64,000 nucleotides of DNA from Bacteroidota bacterium (GTDB taxonomy: Bacteria; Bacteroidota; Bacteroidia; Chitinophagales; BACL12). Each line of letters starts with the position of its first letter. Position 1 is the first letter of the stretch. Location: contig JADJJZ010000006.1 in assembly GCA_016706255.1 (NCBI GenBank), positions 744,001 to 808,000 on the forward strand, read 5' to 3'. The notes below the pieces were generated by a model that was given only the letters and a program-made list of their open reading frames with translations, was not told where the DNA came from and ran no database searches. Positions 27,763-36,526 of the stretch are shown piece by piece. Both the position numbers and the translations under genes were made by a program.

Positions 27763-29196
27763 ATGGCTACCGGTTGGTTGATATTTATTGCAATAGTTAT
27801 GATTGTTGTGGTCTTGTTCCAGGTAACAAGAACCCTTGACCTCGTTGGACAATTACGAGGTGGTGAACGCACAACAGTGGAAATGACCAAATTACATTCC
27901 ATTCTGGGGATGATATTTATGATTCTTGGTATGATTGGATTTTTCTGGTCATTCGGGCATTATCAGGACAGGATGGTTGACCATCACTCTTCGGATAATG
28001 GGCGAACCATTCATAGAATGTTTGTGATTACCCTTTGGGTGACAGGTATCGTATTTGTGATTACGAATGTATTATTATTCGTTTTCGTGTATTTATACAG
28101 AAATCGTCCGGGTAATAAAGCAGTGCACTTTGCACACAGTAATAAATTAGAGTTCATCTGGACCGTTATTCCTACCATTGTATTAACCGGACTGGTGGTT
28201 TTTGGATTACAGGCATGGACAGATATTATGGGTGCTCCGAAAGAGGATGCCATTACAATTGAAATGACCGGCCAGCAATTTTTCTGGACAAGTCGTTATA
28301 CTGGACCTGATGGTAAATTAGGGCCACGTGACAACGATTTAATTTGTGCAGATAATCCACTCGGTATTGTTACAAGAGAATGGATTGAACACAGAAAAAT
28401 TACCTTAAAGGGTAGTGAAAAACTGAATCAAAAAGGTGAAATCGTAAAATTACAGGAACGCGAAAAAGAAATAAACGACTTATTAGCAGGCTATTACGAT
28501 GTAGTTAACAACTCTGCTAACAAATATCGTGTTGCTGCAACGCAAGATACAATTGCTGATTTAGAAAAAGAATTGAAAAAAATTCCATCTAAAATTGATA
28601 TTCGCGAAAAAGCATTTACAAGAATTACAACAAAATATACTGAAGAATATATTGCAGCACATGCTGAAGAATTTACCTGGGGTTATGATGATCCAATGCC
28701 AAGTGAATTGCATGTTCCTGTAAATAATCAGGTATATGTTAAAATTACCGCACTCGATGTACTACACAATTTTTATGTTCCGCATATGGATGTAAAAATG
28801 GATGCGGTTCCCGGGATGCCAACATCATTTAAATTTACACCGCTTGTTACAACTGCTGATAAACGTCAGGAATTGAGTGAAAATGAAGCATGGCAGGAGA
28901 TAAAAGAAGGTGATGATGTACCAAGATGGACGAAATTTAATTATGAAATTGCCTGCGCCGAATTATGTGGAACAGGACATAGTGCGATGAAATATAATTT
29001 GGTTGTTGATTCACCTGAAGATTATGAAAAGTGGATTGCCGCTCAACCAAGTAAATGGAGTCAGGTTTACAGCACTTTATTACTGGAAAACGGAGTAAGT
29101 AAATATGCTCCAAAAATTGCAGCTCCTGTAGCAGATACTGCTATTGTTGCAAATGCATCAACAGGTATTGTTGATACTGTTACAATTGGTAATTAA
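27763..29196 (+). CDS. coxB: Cytochrome c oxidase subunit II
   Basis: A 477-residue subunit with the binuclear CuA site CAELCGTGHSAM (Cys-x3-Cys-x3-His-x2-Met, about residues 402-413) and the upstream His ligand in LDVLHNFYVPHMDVKMD. Four membrane spans are predicted (about 2-25, 45-66, 84-108 and 126-148), two more than the usual two. Between the aromatic QFFWTSRY and the cupredoxin core lies a charged helical insert of about 110 residues. There is no CxxCH, so it is not a caa3 fusion. It takes electrons from ACIII and feeds haem a. Confidence 0.95.
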   Translation: MATGWLIFIAIVMIVVVLFQVTRTLDLVGQLRGGERTTVEMTKLHSILGMIFMILGMIGFFWSFGHYQDRMVDHHSSDNGRTIHRMFVITLWVTGIVFVITNVLLFVFVYLYRNRPGNKAVHFAHSNKLEFIWTVIPTIVLTGLVVFGLQAWTDIMGAPKEDAITIEMTGQQFFWTSRYTGPDGKLGPRDNDLICADNPLGIVTREWIEHRKITLKGSEKLNQKGEIVKLQEREKEINDLLAGYYDVVNNSANKYRVAATQDTIADLEKELKKIPSKIDIREKAFTRITTKYTEEYIAAHAEEFTWGYDDPMPSELHVPVNNQVYVKITALDVLHNFYVPHMDVKMDAVPGMPTSFKFTPLVTTADKRQELSENEAWQEIKEGDDVPRWTKFNYEIACAELCGTGHSAMKYNLVVDSPEDYEKWIAAQPSKWSQVYSTLLLENGVSKYAPKIAAPVADTAIVANASTGIVDTVTIGN

Positions 29197-29224
29197 TAAA
29201 TTGACGGAAAGAAAATAGAAAGAT

Positions 29225-31093
29225 ATGTCAGTACAAACTTCAACTCATACCGCGCATGTAGACACGCATGGACATGGTCATGATCATCACGATGATCACC
29301 ACCACCATCAAAGTTTCATCCGGAAATACATTTTCAGCGAAGATCACAAAACCATCGCTAAACAATTTCTGATTACAGGTATTTTCTGGGCTATAGTAGG
29401 AGCTTTGCTTTCTGTATTATTCCGTATCCAATTAGGTTATCCGGATGCTGATTTAAGCTGGTTAAAACCTGTTTTAGGAAAATGGATTACCGAAAACGGA
29501 CAAATTGCACCTGAATTTTATAATGCATTAATTACAATGCACGGTACTATCCTCGTGTTTTTCGTATTAACCGCCGGATTAAGTGGTACTTTTTCCAACT
29601 TCTTAATTCCTTTGATGATTGGTGCGCGTGATATGGCTTCCGGATTTATCAATATGTTATCCTATTGGTTTTTCTTTATTTCAGGTGCTGTAATGTTTGT
29701 TTCGTTTTTCCTTGCAACCGGTCCTGCATCAGGTGGATGGACAGCCTATCCCCCCCTTAACGCGTTAAAAGATGCTTCATCTGGTAGCGTTGTTGGGGTA
29801 GATTACTGGTTAATTTCAATGGCTTTATTTATCGTTTCTGCCTTATTAGGTGGTTTAAATTATATTACAACTGTAATTAACCTGCGCACGAAAGGTATGA
29901 AAATGTTCAGATTACCATTACCAATCTGGGCGTTTTTATTAACAGCAGTAATCGGGGTATTATCTTTCCCTGTATTATTATCTGCAGCAGTTTTATTGTT
30001 GTTCGACCGTAATTTGGGAACAAGTTTTTATCTCGATGCAATTAACCTTGCCGGTGAGCCGCTTGCTAATTCAGGTGGTAGTCCGATTTTGTATCAGCAT
30101 TTATTCTGGTTCCTTGGTCACCCTGAGGTGTATATCATTATCCTCCCTGCGATGGGTATTGTTTCGGAAGTATTATCCGTGCATTCAAGAAAACCAATTT
30201 TTGGTTATACGGCGATGATTTATTCATTACTTGCAATTACCGTATTATCATTTATTGTTTGGGCACACCATATGTTCATGACCGGTTTAAATCCGTTCAT
30301 TGGTTCCATTTTCGTAATCTTTACACTGATTATTGCGGTGCCTTCTGCAATTAAGGTATTTAACTGGTTAACAACACTTTGGAAGGGCGATATCCGACTA
30401 AATCCGCAAATGTTGTTTGCAATTGGTTTTGTTTCATTATTTATTTCCGGTGGTTTAACAGGTATTTTCCTGGGTAACTCATCTATCGATATTCGCTTAC
30501 ACGATACTTACTTTGTGGTGGCTCACTTCCACCTTGTAATGGGTGTTGCAGCCTTCTTCGGAATGTTTGCCGGTATTTATCACTGGTTCCCAAAAATGTT
30601 TGGACGATATATGAACCAAACTTTAGGATACATTCACTTCTGGGGAACCATCGCAGCTGCGTATCTTATTTTTTATCCAATGCACTTTGAAATTGCATTA
30701 CCTCGTCGTTATTATACACACTCAGGTTTCGAAACTTTCAGTGGATTCGAATCATTGAATATGTTTATTTCAACAATGGCAATTATTTCATTTGCATTAC
30801 AATTATTATTTGTATTCAATTTCTTCTATAGCATTTGGTACGGAAGAAAAGTAAGAGATTTAAATCCTTACAATGCAAATACATTAGAATGGACAACACC
30901 TTTACGTCCTGGACACGGAAACTGGGAAGGCGATATTCCTGAAGTTCACCGTTGGCCTTATGACTATAATAAACACGGAAGAGAATTTATTCCTCAAACC
31001 GAGCCATTAACGCAATATGAACTCGAACACGGTGAACATGGCGATGAAATGGATGGTGATCACATTATTACCGATAACGATATGAAATCATAA
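29225..31093 (+). CDS. coxA: Cytochrome c oxidase subunit I
   Basis: A 622-residue haem-copper oxidase subunit with twelve core spans. The active-site sequence WFLGHPEVYIIILPAMG contains the CuB His, the proton-gating Glu (A1-type K/D pathway) and the cross-linked Tyr; the second CuB pair is VWAHHMF, and haem ligands lie in FVVAHFHLVMG. It reduces O2 to water and pumps protons. The N-terminus is unusual: about 13 His within residues 8-30 (HGHGHDHHDDHHHHQ). Confidence 0.97.
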   Translation: MSVQTSTHTAHVDTHGHGHDHHDDHHHHQSFIRKYIFSEDHKTIAKQFLITGIFWAIVGALLSVLFRIQLGYPDADLSWLKPVLGKWITENGQIAPEFYNALITMHGTILVFFVLTAGLSGTFSNFLIPLMIGARDMASGFINMLSYWFFFISGAVMFVSFFLATGPASGGWTAYPPLNALKDASSGSVVGVDYWLISMALFIVSALLGGLNYITTVINLRTKGMKMFRLPLPIWAFLLTAVIGVLSFPVLLSAAVLLLFDRNLGTSFYLDAINLAGEPLANSGGSPILYQHLFWFLGHPEVYIIILPAMGIVSEVLSVHSRKPIFGYTAMIYSLLAITVLSFIVWAHHMFMTGLNPFIGSIFVIFTLIIAVPSAIKVFNWLTTLWKGDIRLNPQMLFAIGFVSLFISGGLTGIFLGNSSIDIRLHDTYFVVAHFHLVMGVAAFFGMFAGIYHWFPKMFGRYMNQTLGYIHFWGTIAAAYLIFYPMHFEIALPRRYYTHSGFETFSGFESLNMFISTMAIISFALQLLFVFNFFYSIWYGRKVRDLNPYNANTLEWTTPLRPGHGNWEGDIPEVHRWPYDYNKHGREFIPQTEPLTQYELEHGEHGDEMDGDHIITDNDMKS

Positions 31094-31111
31094 TCTGTTT
31101 GTAAATAAATT

Positions 31112-32005
31112 ATGAGTAAAGACACTTCTATATCTAAACAAAACTTTGGCAAAGCTGTAACGGCTAAACTGAAAGATTACCACATGCTGGTAAAATTCAG
31201 GCTGAGTTTTATTGTGGTATTTAGTGCCGGTATAGGATATTTATTTGCCGGTGGCGAACAATCATCGTTCTTTTTATTTTTAGCAAGTGGATTTTTAATT
31301 ACTGCTGCATCGAATGCAATTAATCAGATAATTGAATCGGATACCGATAAGTTAATGACCAGAACTGCTGATCGTCCTTTGGCGGCAGGCAGAATGCAGG
31401 CAACAGAAGCAATTATTGCTGCCGGTTTAATGGCTGTTTCAGGTATCGCTATTTTATGGGTTTGGTTTAATACATTGAGTGCTTTGCTGGGTGCATTGTC
31501 ATTAATTAGTTATGCGTTTTTATATACGCCAATGAAAAAAGTTTCTCCGGTTGCTGTATTTATTGGCGCATTTCCCGGAGCTATGCCACCACTTATTGGC
31601 TGTGCTGCAGCAATGGGCGGTATTAACGATTTAGCGATATTATTATTTTCAGTTCAGTTTGTATGGCAATTCCCACACTTCTGGTCAATTGCCTGGGTTG
31701 CAGCTGAAGATTATGCCAAAGGCGGATTTCATTTATTGCCTTCGGTAAAAGGTAAATCAAAAACATCGGCAATTTATATTGTCATTTATACCATATTATT
31801 AATTCCGGTAAGTTTACTTATGTATTTCTTAGGATATACAGGTTGGGTTTCGGCATTAATTGTATTCATAACAGGAATATTATTTTTATTACAAACACTT
31901 AAACTATTCAGAAGCTGTGAAACAAAAGATGCGCGCAGTTTAATGTTTGGTTCTTTTTTATATTTACCAATTGTGTTAATAGCATTATTGGTTGATCAGA
32001 TTTAA
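31112..32005 (+). CDS. ctaB: Protohaem IX farnesyltransferase (haem O synthase)
   Basis: A 297-residue UbiA-family prenyltransferase. The first Asp-rich motif is NQIIESDTDKLMTRTADRPLAAG (key residues N, D, D, R, T), and the second is near WVAAEDYAKGG; about nine spans are predicted. It adds farnesyl to haem b, making haem O for the adjacent oxidase. No haem A synthase (ctaA) is in the operon. The location inside the operon supports the assignment against other UbiA members. Confidence 0.95.
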   Translation: MSKDTSISKQNFGKAVTAKLKDYHMLVKFRLSFIVVFSAGIGYLFAGGEQSSFFLFLASGFLITAASNAINQIIESDTDKLMTRTADRPLAAGRMQATEAIIAAGLMAVSGIAILWVWFNTLSALLGALSLISYAFLYTPMKKVSPVAVFIGAFPGAMPPLIGCAAAMGGINDLAILLFSVQFVWQFPHFWSIAWVAAEDYAKGGFHLLPSVKGKSKTSAIYIVIYTILLIPVSLLMYFLGYTGWVSALIVFITGILFLLQTLKLFRSCETKDARSLMFGSFLYLPIVLIALLVDQI

Positions 32006-32010
32006 AAATT

Positions 32011-32595
32011 ATGGCAACATCAATTCATAAACGGTTTATTGTTCATCCATACAAGTTTAACTTGTGGATAGGCATCGTTTCGATGGTGATGATATTTGCT
32101 GCATTTACCAGTGCTTATGTTGTTAAAAAAGGAGATACACGCAGTTGGGAAAATATCCATTTGCCATCCATTTTTACAACAGCAACTATTGTAATTGTAA
32201 TAAGTAGTCTTTTTATGCATGCTGCATACCTGGCATTCAAAAAAGGGAAACTTAATTTATACAGAGGATTTATTGTTACTGCATTTATTTTGGGTGCAGC
32301 ATTTTTAACCTTACAAATTCAAGGTTGGAATACGCTGGTAGCTCAGGGAGTTGGACTTACCTCTAACGTTGCAGGATCATTTATTTATGTTATTTCCGGA
32401 GCACATTTTGTGCATGTTGCCGGCGGTGTAATCGCTTTGATGGTTTTTGCTATCAGGTCGTTTACTAAATTAAATACCAACGAATCTGAATTAATGAAGA
32501 CCAATACCATTAATATCGAAGTAATGACCACTTACTGGCATTTTGTCGATTTTTTATGGGTTTATCTTTATTTTTTCTTTTTATTGAACAGATAA
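32011..32595 (+). CDS. Cytochrome c oxidase subunit III-like protein (first copy)
   Basis: A 194-residue membrane protein with five predicted spans in the five-helix subunit III arrangement and the conserved ending TYWHFVDFLWVYLYFFFLL. It begins 5 bases after ctaB. It is about 30 residues shorter than the next gene and is clearly a paralogue; one may replace the other or both may bind subunit I as in some Bacteroidota. Subunit III stabilises the oxidase and proton uptake. Confidence 0.88.
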   Translation: MATSIHKRFIVHPYKFNLWIGIVSMVMIFAAFTSAYVVKKGDTRSWENIHLPSIFTTATIVIVISSLFMHAAYLAFKKGKLNLYRGFIVTAFILGAAFLTLQIQGWNTLVAQGVGLTSNVAGSFIYVISGAHFVHVAGGVIALMVFAIRSFTKLNTNESELMKTNTINIEVMTTYWHFVDFLWVYLYFFFLLNR

Positions 32596-32607
32596 AATTA
32601 TACAATT

Positions 32608-33285
32608 TTGGAAGCAGTTGCTAAAACGAATGCAAAAGAACTCTGGGACGGCGGTGATTCACCGTTTCGGGTAAGTTATGGAAAAGTGATGATGTGGTAT
32701 TTCCTCATCAGCGATACTTTTACTTTTGCCGGCTTATTAATTTCATACGGTGCAATCAGGATGAGTCACCCGGCTCACGTTGAAGGAAATCTTCATAGCT
32801 GGCCTGATCCAAACGAAGTGTTTAGTTCACTTCCGTTTACACATGCACACGTTCCGCTGGCATTCGTAACCTTCATGACCTTTACACTGATTTTTAGTTC
32901 AGTTACCATGGTAAGAGCCGTGCAGGAAGGACATGAAATGAACCGCAAAGGGGTGTTGTTCTGGATGTTCCTCACCATTTTAGGTGGTTTAACATTCGTG
33001 GGCAGTCAGGCTTTTGAATGGTCGCATTTAATTGAAGAAGGACAAACCTTAATACATAATCCTTTTGGAGCAGCATCTTTCGGAGCCTTGTTTTTCCTGA
33101 TTACCGGTTTCCACGGGTTCCACGTTAGTGTTGGGGTATGTTTAAATACATGGGCATTTATTCAAACTTACAGAGGCGTGTTCCAACGCAGAGGTCATTA
33201 TGAAATGATTGAAAAATTAGGATTATACTGGCACTTTGTAGATTTAGTTTGGGTATTCGTATTCCTAGCATTTTATTTATTATAA
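32608..33285 (+). CDS. coxC: Cytochrome c oxidase subunit III (second copy, TTG start)
   Basis: A 225-residue membrane protein with five spans, ending GLYWHFVDLVWVFVFLAFYLL. The conserved N-terminus ELWDGGDSPFRVSYGKVMMWYFLISD requires a start before the first internal ATG, and TTG at 32608 is the codon in the right place, 12 bases after the previous stop. The central ITGFHGFHVSVGV and the WSHLI-EEG loop are typical of subunit III. It works with coxA and coxB. Confidence 0.93.
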   Translation: MEAVAKTNAKELWDGGDSPFRVSYGKVMMWYFLISDTFTFAGLLISYGAIRMSHPAHVEGNLHSWPDPNEVFSSLPFTHAHVPLAFVTFMTFTLIFSSVTMVRAVQEGHEMNRKGVLFWMFLTILGGLTFVGSQAFEWSHLIEEGQTLIHNPFGAASFGALFFLITGFHGFHVSVGVCLNTWAFIQTYRGVFQRRGHYEMIEKLGLYWHFVDLVWVFVFLAFYLL

Positions 33286-33303
33286 AAATTTTAAATTAAA
33301 GAT

Positions 33304-33639
33304 ATGTCTAACGCAACGCATGCAGAAAAAATAAAAAAGGTATGGCAGATATGTTATCTGCTTGGATTTGTTACTTTATTTGAAATTGCTGCAGCACTCA
33401 TTCACTGGAAATACATGGAAGGTAGTCCAAGATGGTGGTTGAATGCATTGTTCATCATTTTGAGTGCAGCTAAAGCCTATTATATTATGAGTGAATTTAT
33501 GCACTTAAAATATGAGTTAAAGGCAATGGCAGTAAGTATTTTGGCGCCATTCCTGTTTTTGGTTTGGGGTATTATTGCATTCTTATGGGAAGGTGGATAT
33601 TGGCTGAGTTTAAAAGAATCGTGGCAGATACTTAAATAA
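33304..33639 (+). CDS. coxD: Cytochrome c oxidase subunit IV (prokaryotic type)
   Basis: A 111-residue protein with three membrane spans (about 16-34, 48-64 and 76-96), matching the prokaryotic COX subunit IV family. LNALFIILSAAKAYYIMSEFMHLKYE is the family signature, with the Glu/His motif between spans 2 and 3. It supports assembly or stability of the oxidase and lies directly after coxC. Confidence 0.9.
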   Translation: MSNATHAEKIKKVWQICYLLGFVTLFEIAAALIHWKYMEGSPRWWLNALFIILSAAKAYYIMSEFMHLKYELKAMAVSILAPFLFLVWGIIAFLWEGGYWLSLKESWQILK

Positions 33640-33641
33640 TC

Positions 33642-34298
33642 ATGGTAAACAAACGGGGGCGCGTTTGGGCAATCGTAATGCTCACAATAATTGTTGTGCT
33701 CCCTTTATTTTCGGTACTTTTTTTAAAGGAAGGATTTAAAATAAGGGAAGAAGCTCCGGCCAGCGATAGGTTAGTAGAGGTCGATCAGTTTCCAATTCCC
33801 GATTACTTTACAATTTCACACCGAGGTGATACGATAACTAAAAAACGCATGCTTGATAAAGTATGCGTTTTAGATTTTGCATCCTATAGCTGCGGAACTT
33901 CAAATGATGCACGCGAACGTAAACTTTTTGAAATACAGGAAGACTACTACGGCAAAACAAAAGCACTTCGTTTTTTAACACATACTTTACAACCGGAAAC
34001 CGATAAAACCGACCAGCTCCGCACCATGGCTGAACGATATGCAGCAAGAGAAATCTGGCATTTTGTTGGTGATACAGGAACTACATCTTTACAATTACAC
34101 ACATTTTGCAAAAATACTTTCGAAAAACAAGGCATAAATGAAACTGATAGCCTTTGTCCGCAGTTAGTATATCTTGTAGATGGTGATGGCTATTTGCGTG
34201 GAGCGTATGATCCGCTCGATGAAAAACAGTTTCACGATTTATATAACGATATTCTTTATCTCGTAAATAAATTGGACCTGGATGAACAAGAGAAATAA
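33642..34298 (+). CDS. Sco-like thioredoxin-fold protein lacking the CxxxC copper site
   Basis: A 218-residue protein with one N-terminal span (about 10-27) and a periplasmic thioredoxin-like domain. It aligns with the normal Sco protein that follows: the strand before the metal site reads VLDFASYSCGTSN where the neighbour reads VADFFYTECEGYC, so the second copper Cys is replaced by Asn. The conserved His before LVD is replaced by Cys (SLCPQLVYLVDGDGYLRGAY). The normal Sco copper set of two Cys and one His is therefore changed to Cys plus Cys. It may be a chaperone or redox partner. Its last 17 bases overlap the next gene. Confidence 0.7.
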   Translation: MVNKRGRVWAIVMLTIIVVLPLFSVLFLKEGFKIREEAPASDRLVEVDQFPIPDYFTISHRGDTITKKRMLDKVCVLDFASYSCGTSNDARERKLFEIQEDYYGKTKALRFLTHTLQPETDKTDQLRTMAERYAAREIWHFVGDTGTTSLQLHTFCKNTFEKQGINETDSLCPQLVYLVDGDGYLRGAYDPLDEKQFHDLYNDILYLVNKLDLDEQEK

Positions 34299-34935
34299 TC
34301 TGATTATTGCCGGCGTTACCGGAGTCGCATTTATTTTATTTATTATTTTTATTTACCTGCCTTATGCCGATAAGCAGGATAATTTGAATAAGGTAAAGGA
34401 ATCATATCAGCATTCTTCTTATTTACGCGACTCATTAAATCATATTCCTGATTTCACATGTGTAGACCAAAATGGTAAAACCTTCACTAAAGCAGATGTG
34501 GAAGGAACTGTTTTTGTTGCCGATTTTTTTTATACCGAATGTGAAGGTTATTGCCCGGTTACAACCAGACATTTATCATATGTTCAAAATTCATTGAATT
34601 CAGGGATAAAATTTAAAATCCTGTCGTTCAGTCTAAACCCTGAGCACGACTCAGTTCCGGTTTTGAAATCATACGCAGATTCATATAAGGCAAATGATAC
34701 ACTATGGCATTTTTTGCAAGGCGACCAAGATGAAATTTTCGATTTGGGTGAACATGGTTTCTTTACAATTGTTAAAGGTGGTGACGGTTCGTTTTCAGGC
34801 CATTCCGATAAATTTACACTGGTAGATAAAAGTGGAAATATTCGCGGGTTTTATAAAGGCACCGACTCGATTCAAATGCAGGCATTAGTGCAGGATATAA
34901 ATTATCTGGTTTTTAAAGGCGAAAAAAATGAATGA
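34282..34935 (+). CDS. SCO1/SenC family copper chaperone of cytochrome oxidase
   Basis: A 217-residue membrane-anchored thioredoxin-fold protein (span about 8-27). It has the copper site CEGYC within FYTECEGYCPVTT and the conserved His in SGHSDKFTLVDKSGNIRGFY. Sco proteins deliver copper to, or reduce, the CuA site of subunit II, which fits its place downstream of coxB. The start overlaps the end of the degenerate Sco paralogue, and its own 3' end overlaps the DUF420 gene, implying coupled translation. Confidence 0.93.
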   Translation: MNKRNNLIIAGVTGVAFILFIIFIYLPYADKQDNLNKVKESYQHSSYLRDSLNHIPDFTCVDQNGKTFTKADVEGTVFVADFFYTECEGYCPVTTRHLSYVQNSLNSGIKFKILSFSLNPEHDSVPVLKSYADSYKANDTLWHFLQGDQDEIFDLGEHGFFTIVKGGDGSFSGHSDKFTLVDKSGNIRGFYKGTDSIQMQALVQDINYLVFKGEKNE

Positions 34936-35491
34936 AAAATTAACTAATAGAATTATTGTAGCTATTTCAGTTGCAGTTCCGGTTTTAGTTGCAATTTTAT
35001 TTTATACTCCGGCATTACATCTCAACATTGATGTTTCCTTCTTGCCAAAATTTCATGCAATATTAAATTCAGTTGTTGCCGTTTTATTACTTACAGGATT
35101 ATATTTCATTAAATCTAAAAACATAAAAGCACATAAATTAACAATGCTGGCAGCTTTTTCAACTTCTGCCTTGTTTTTAATTTCATATGTATTGTATCAT
35201 TCCGCTGCTGACAGTACTTTGTTTGGGGATGCTAATTTTGATGGCACCGTGAGTGCAGAAGAAAGTGCTGCAATTGCAGGCATTAAAAACATATATTACG
35301 TGATTTTATTGAGTCATATTGTTTTGGCAGCTTTAATCATGCCACTGATATTAATAACCCTTTCACGTGGTTTAGCTTCCAGATTTGATAAACATAGAAA
35401 AATTGCTAAAATAACTTGGCCTTTGTGGTTTTACGTTGCCGTAACTGGTGTAGTGGTTTATTATATGATTGCGCCTTATTATCCGCATTAA
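34928..35491 (+). CDS. DUF420 family membrane protein
   Basis: A 187-residue protein with five predicted membrane spans and conserved His in KAHKLTMLAAFSTSALFLISYVLYH and ILLSHIVLAALIMPLI. DUF420 proteins (B. subtilis CtaM is a relative) are needed for maturation of haem-copper oxidases in Gram-positive bacteria; that role is carried over here by homology and by its position after the Sco genes. An Asp/Glu loop (DANFDGTVSAEES, about 100-112) looks like an EF-hand-like metal loop. It overlaps the Sco gene by 8 bases. Confidence 0.85.
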   Translation: MNEKLTNRIIVAISVAVPVLVAILFYTPALHLNIDVSFLPKFHAILNSVVAVLLLTGLYFIKSKNIKAHKLTMLAAFSTSALFLISYVLYHSAADSTLFGDANFDGTVSAEESAAIAGIKNIYYVILLSHIVLAALIMPLILITLSRGLASRFDKHRKIAKITWPLWFYVAVTGVVVYYMIAPYYPH

Positions 35492-35495
35492 TGAT

Positions 35496-35503
35496 TAACT
35501 TTG
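35496..35503 (+). promoter_or_regulatory. Promoter -7-like element before the small Cys-motif gene
   Basis: TAACTTTG matches TAnnTTTG, ending 4 bases before the ATG at 35508. It may give the small gene an internal promoter with almost no leader. No TTTG lies at the right distance upstream. Confidence 0.35.
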
Positions 35504-35507
35504 CAGT

Positions 35508-35762
35508 ATGAAACTTCGTATCGTTTTAACGTTGACAGTTTTGATTTTACTCACTTTTTTAAGCAGTGATTTAAGTGCACAATGTGCTATGTGTAAAGCA
35601 TCTGCAGAAGAAGGTGCCCGTGACGGGAATTTACAAAGTTCAACACTCAATACCGGGATTGCCTATCTGTTGGTAATGCCTTATCTGGCATTTGCGGTAA
35701 TTGGCTATTTATGGTATAGAAACTTCAAACGTAAAAAGTCAGAAGGAAATTACCAGTCTTAA
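35508..35762 (+). CDS. Small membrane protein with exported CxxC motif
   Basis: An 84-residue protein with a signal sequence or first span (about 4-23, ending LSAQ), a short periplasmic stretch with QCAMCKASAEEGARDGN and a C-terminal span (about 51-68) followed by basic residues. The Cys-x2-Cys just after the signal cleavage site could bind a metal or form a disulfide. It is recurrent at this position of Bacteroidota oxidase operons to my recollection, without an assigned function. It may help oxidase assembly. The predicted topology is inference. Confidence 0.65.
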   Translation: MKLRIVLTLTVLILLTFLSSDLSAQCAMCKASAEEGARDGNLQSSTLNTGIAYLLVMPYLAFAVIGYLWYRNFKRKKSEGNYQS

Positions 35763-35769
35763 TTTCCGG

Positions 35770-36471
35770 TTATAAATCACCTTCCATAGGTCGTATCAGT
35801 ATTTCTTCCACCACAGTTCTTTTTGAAACTGCCCAGGCATTATATATCAAGGTAGCAACATCTTCAACATCAATAAAACGGGACTCAGGTAAATCGGTTC
35901 CTTTCCAGCTTTCAGTTAAAACAGCTCCCGGTAAAACTGAAGTAACCCGAATTTTATGCTCTTTTAATTCATGTCGTAAATTTTGCGAAAATCCATATAA
36001 AGCAAACTTCGAAATTGCGTAAGAACCACCACCGTCATACGGATTAATACTGGCAACCGAACAAACATTAAATATATGCCCGGACTGATTTTTTTTCATT
36101 CCCGGAACAATAGCTCTGGTTAAATAATAGGCACTGTATAAATTGGTATGAATTAATTGCTCTAATGTACCTTCCGGTTCGTCGTGCACATTGCCCGGAA
36201 TAAAAATGCCGGCATTATTTACAAGGACATCCACCGTTTTAAAAACTGATTTGCAAAAATTGCCAAATTGCTCTACATTGGATTTAATGGAAACATCACA
36301 AACTTGTGTATAAACACTTATCGAACTGTTTAAATCAGTTAATGTGGTTTTAAGCGCTTGTAAATCGGCTTGGCTTCGGGCACAGGCTGCAACATTAAAA
36401 CCGTTTTTAGCAAAATGAACGGCAATAGCTCGTCCAATTCCTTTAGTAGCACCTGTAATTATGATGTTCAT
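35770..36471 (-). CDS. Short-chain dehydrogenase/reductase
   Basis: A 233-residue classical SDR. NAD(P)-binding TGATKGIG at residues 7-14, NNAG about residue 88, catalytic Ser in VCSVAS, and the active-site motif YAISK. The substrate cannot be deduced: it lacks FabG-specific features and stands alone, convergent with the respiratory operon and divergent from priA. The 8-base gap to the small Cys-motif gene leaves no room for a terminator between them. Confidence 0.85.
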   Translation of the reverse strand: MNIIITGATKGIGRAIAVHFAKNGFNVAACARSQADLQALKTTLTDLNSSISVYTQVCDVSIKSNVEQFGNFCKSVFKTVDVLVNNAGIFIPGNVHDEPEGTLEQLIHTNLYSAYYLTRAIVPGMKKNQSGHIFNVCSVASINPYDGGGSYAISKFALYGFSQNLRHELKEHKIRVTSVLPGAVLTESWKGTDLPESRFIDVEDVATLIYNAWAVSKRTVVEEILIRPMEGDL

Positions 36472-36526
36472 CGTTAAAAATGATTTAATTTAAATAGTTT
36501 TACAAAATAAAACAATTTACACCGCA

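Noticed and set aside
29749..29757. Run of C within coxA that might signal a frameshift
   Set aside because: The frame stays open and conserved through TAYPPLNALKDAS, so no frame error is present.
32608..32610. Possible misannotated start of coxC
   Set aside because: The conserved N-terminus extends upstream of the first ATG, so TTG is the best start and the gene is complete.
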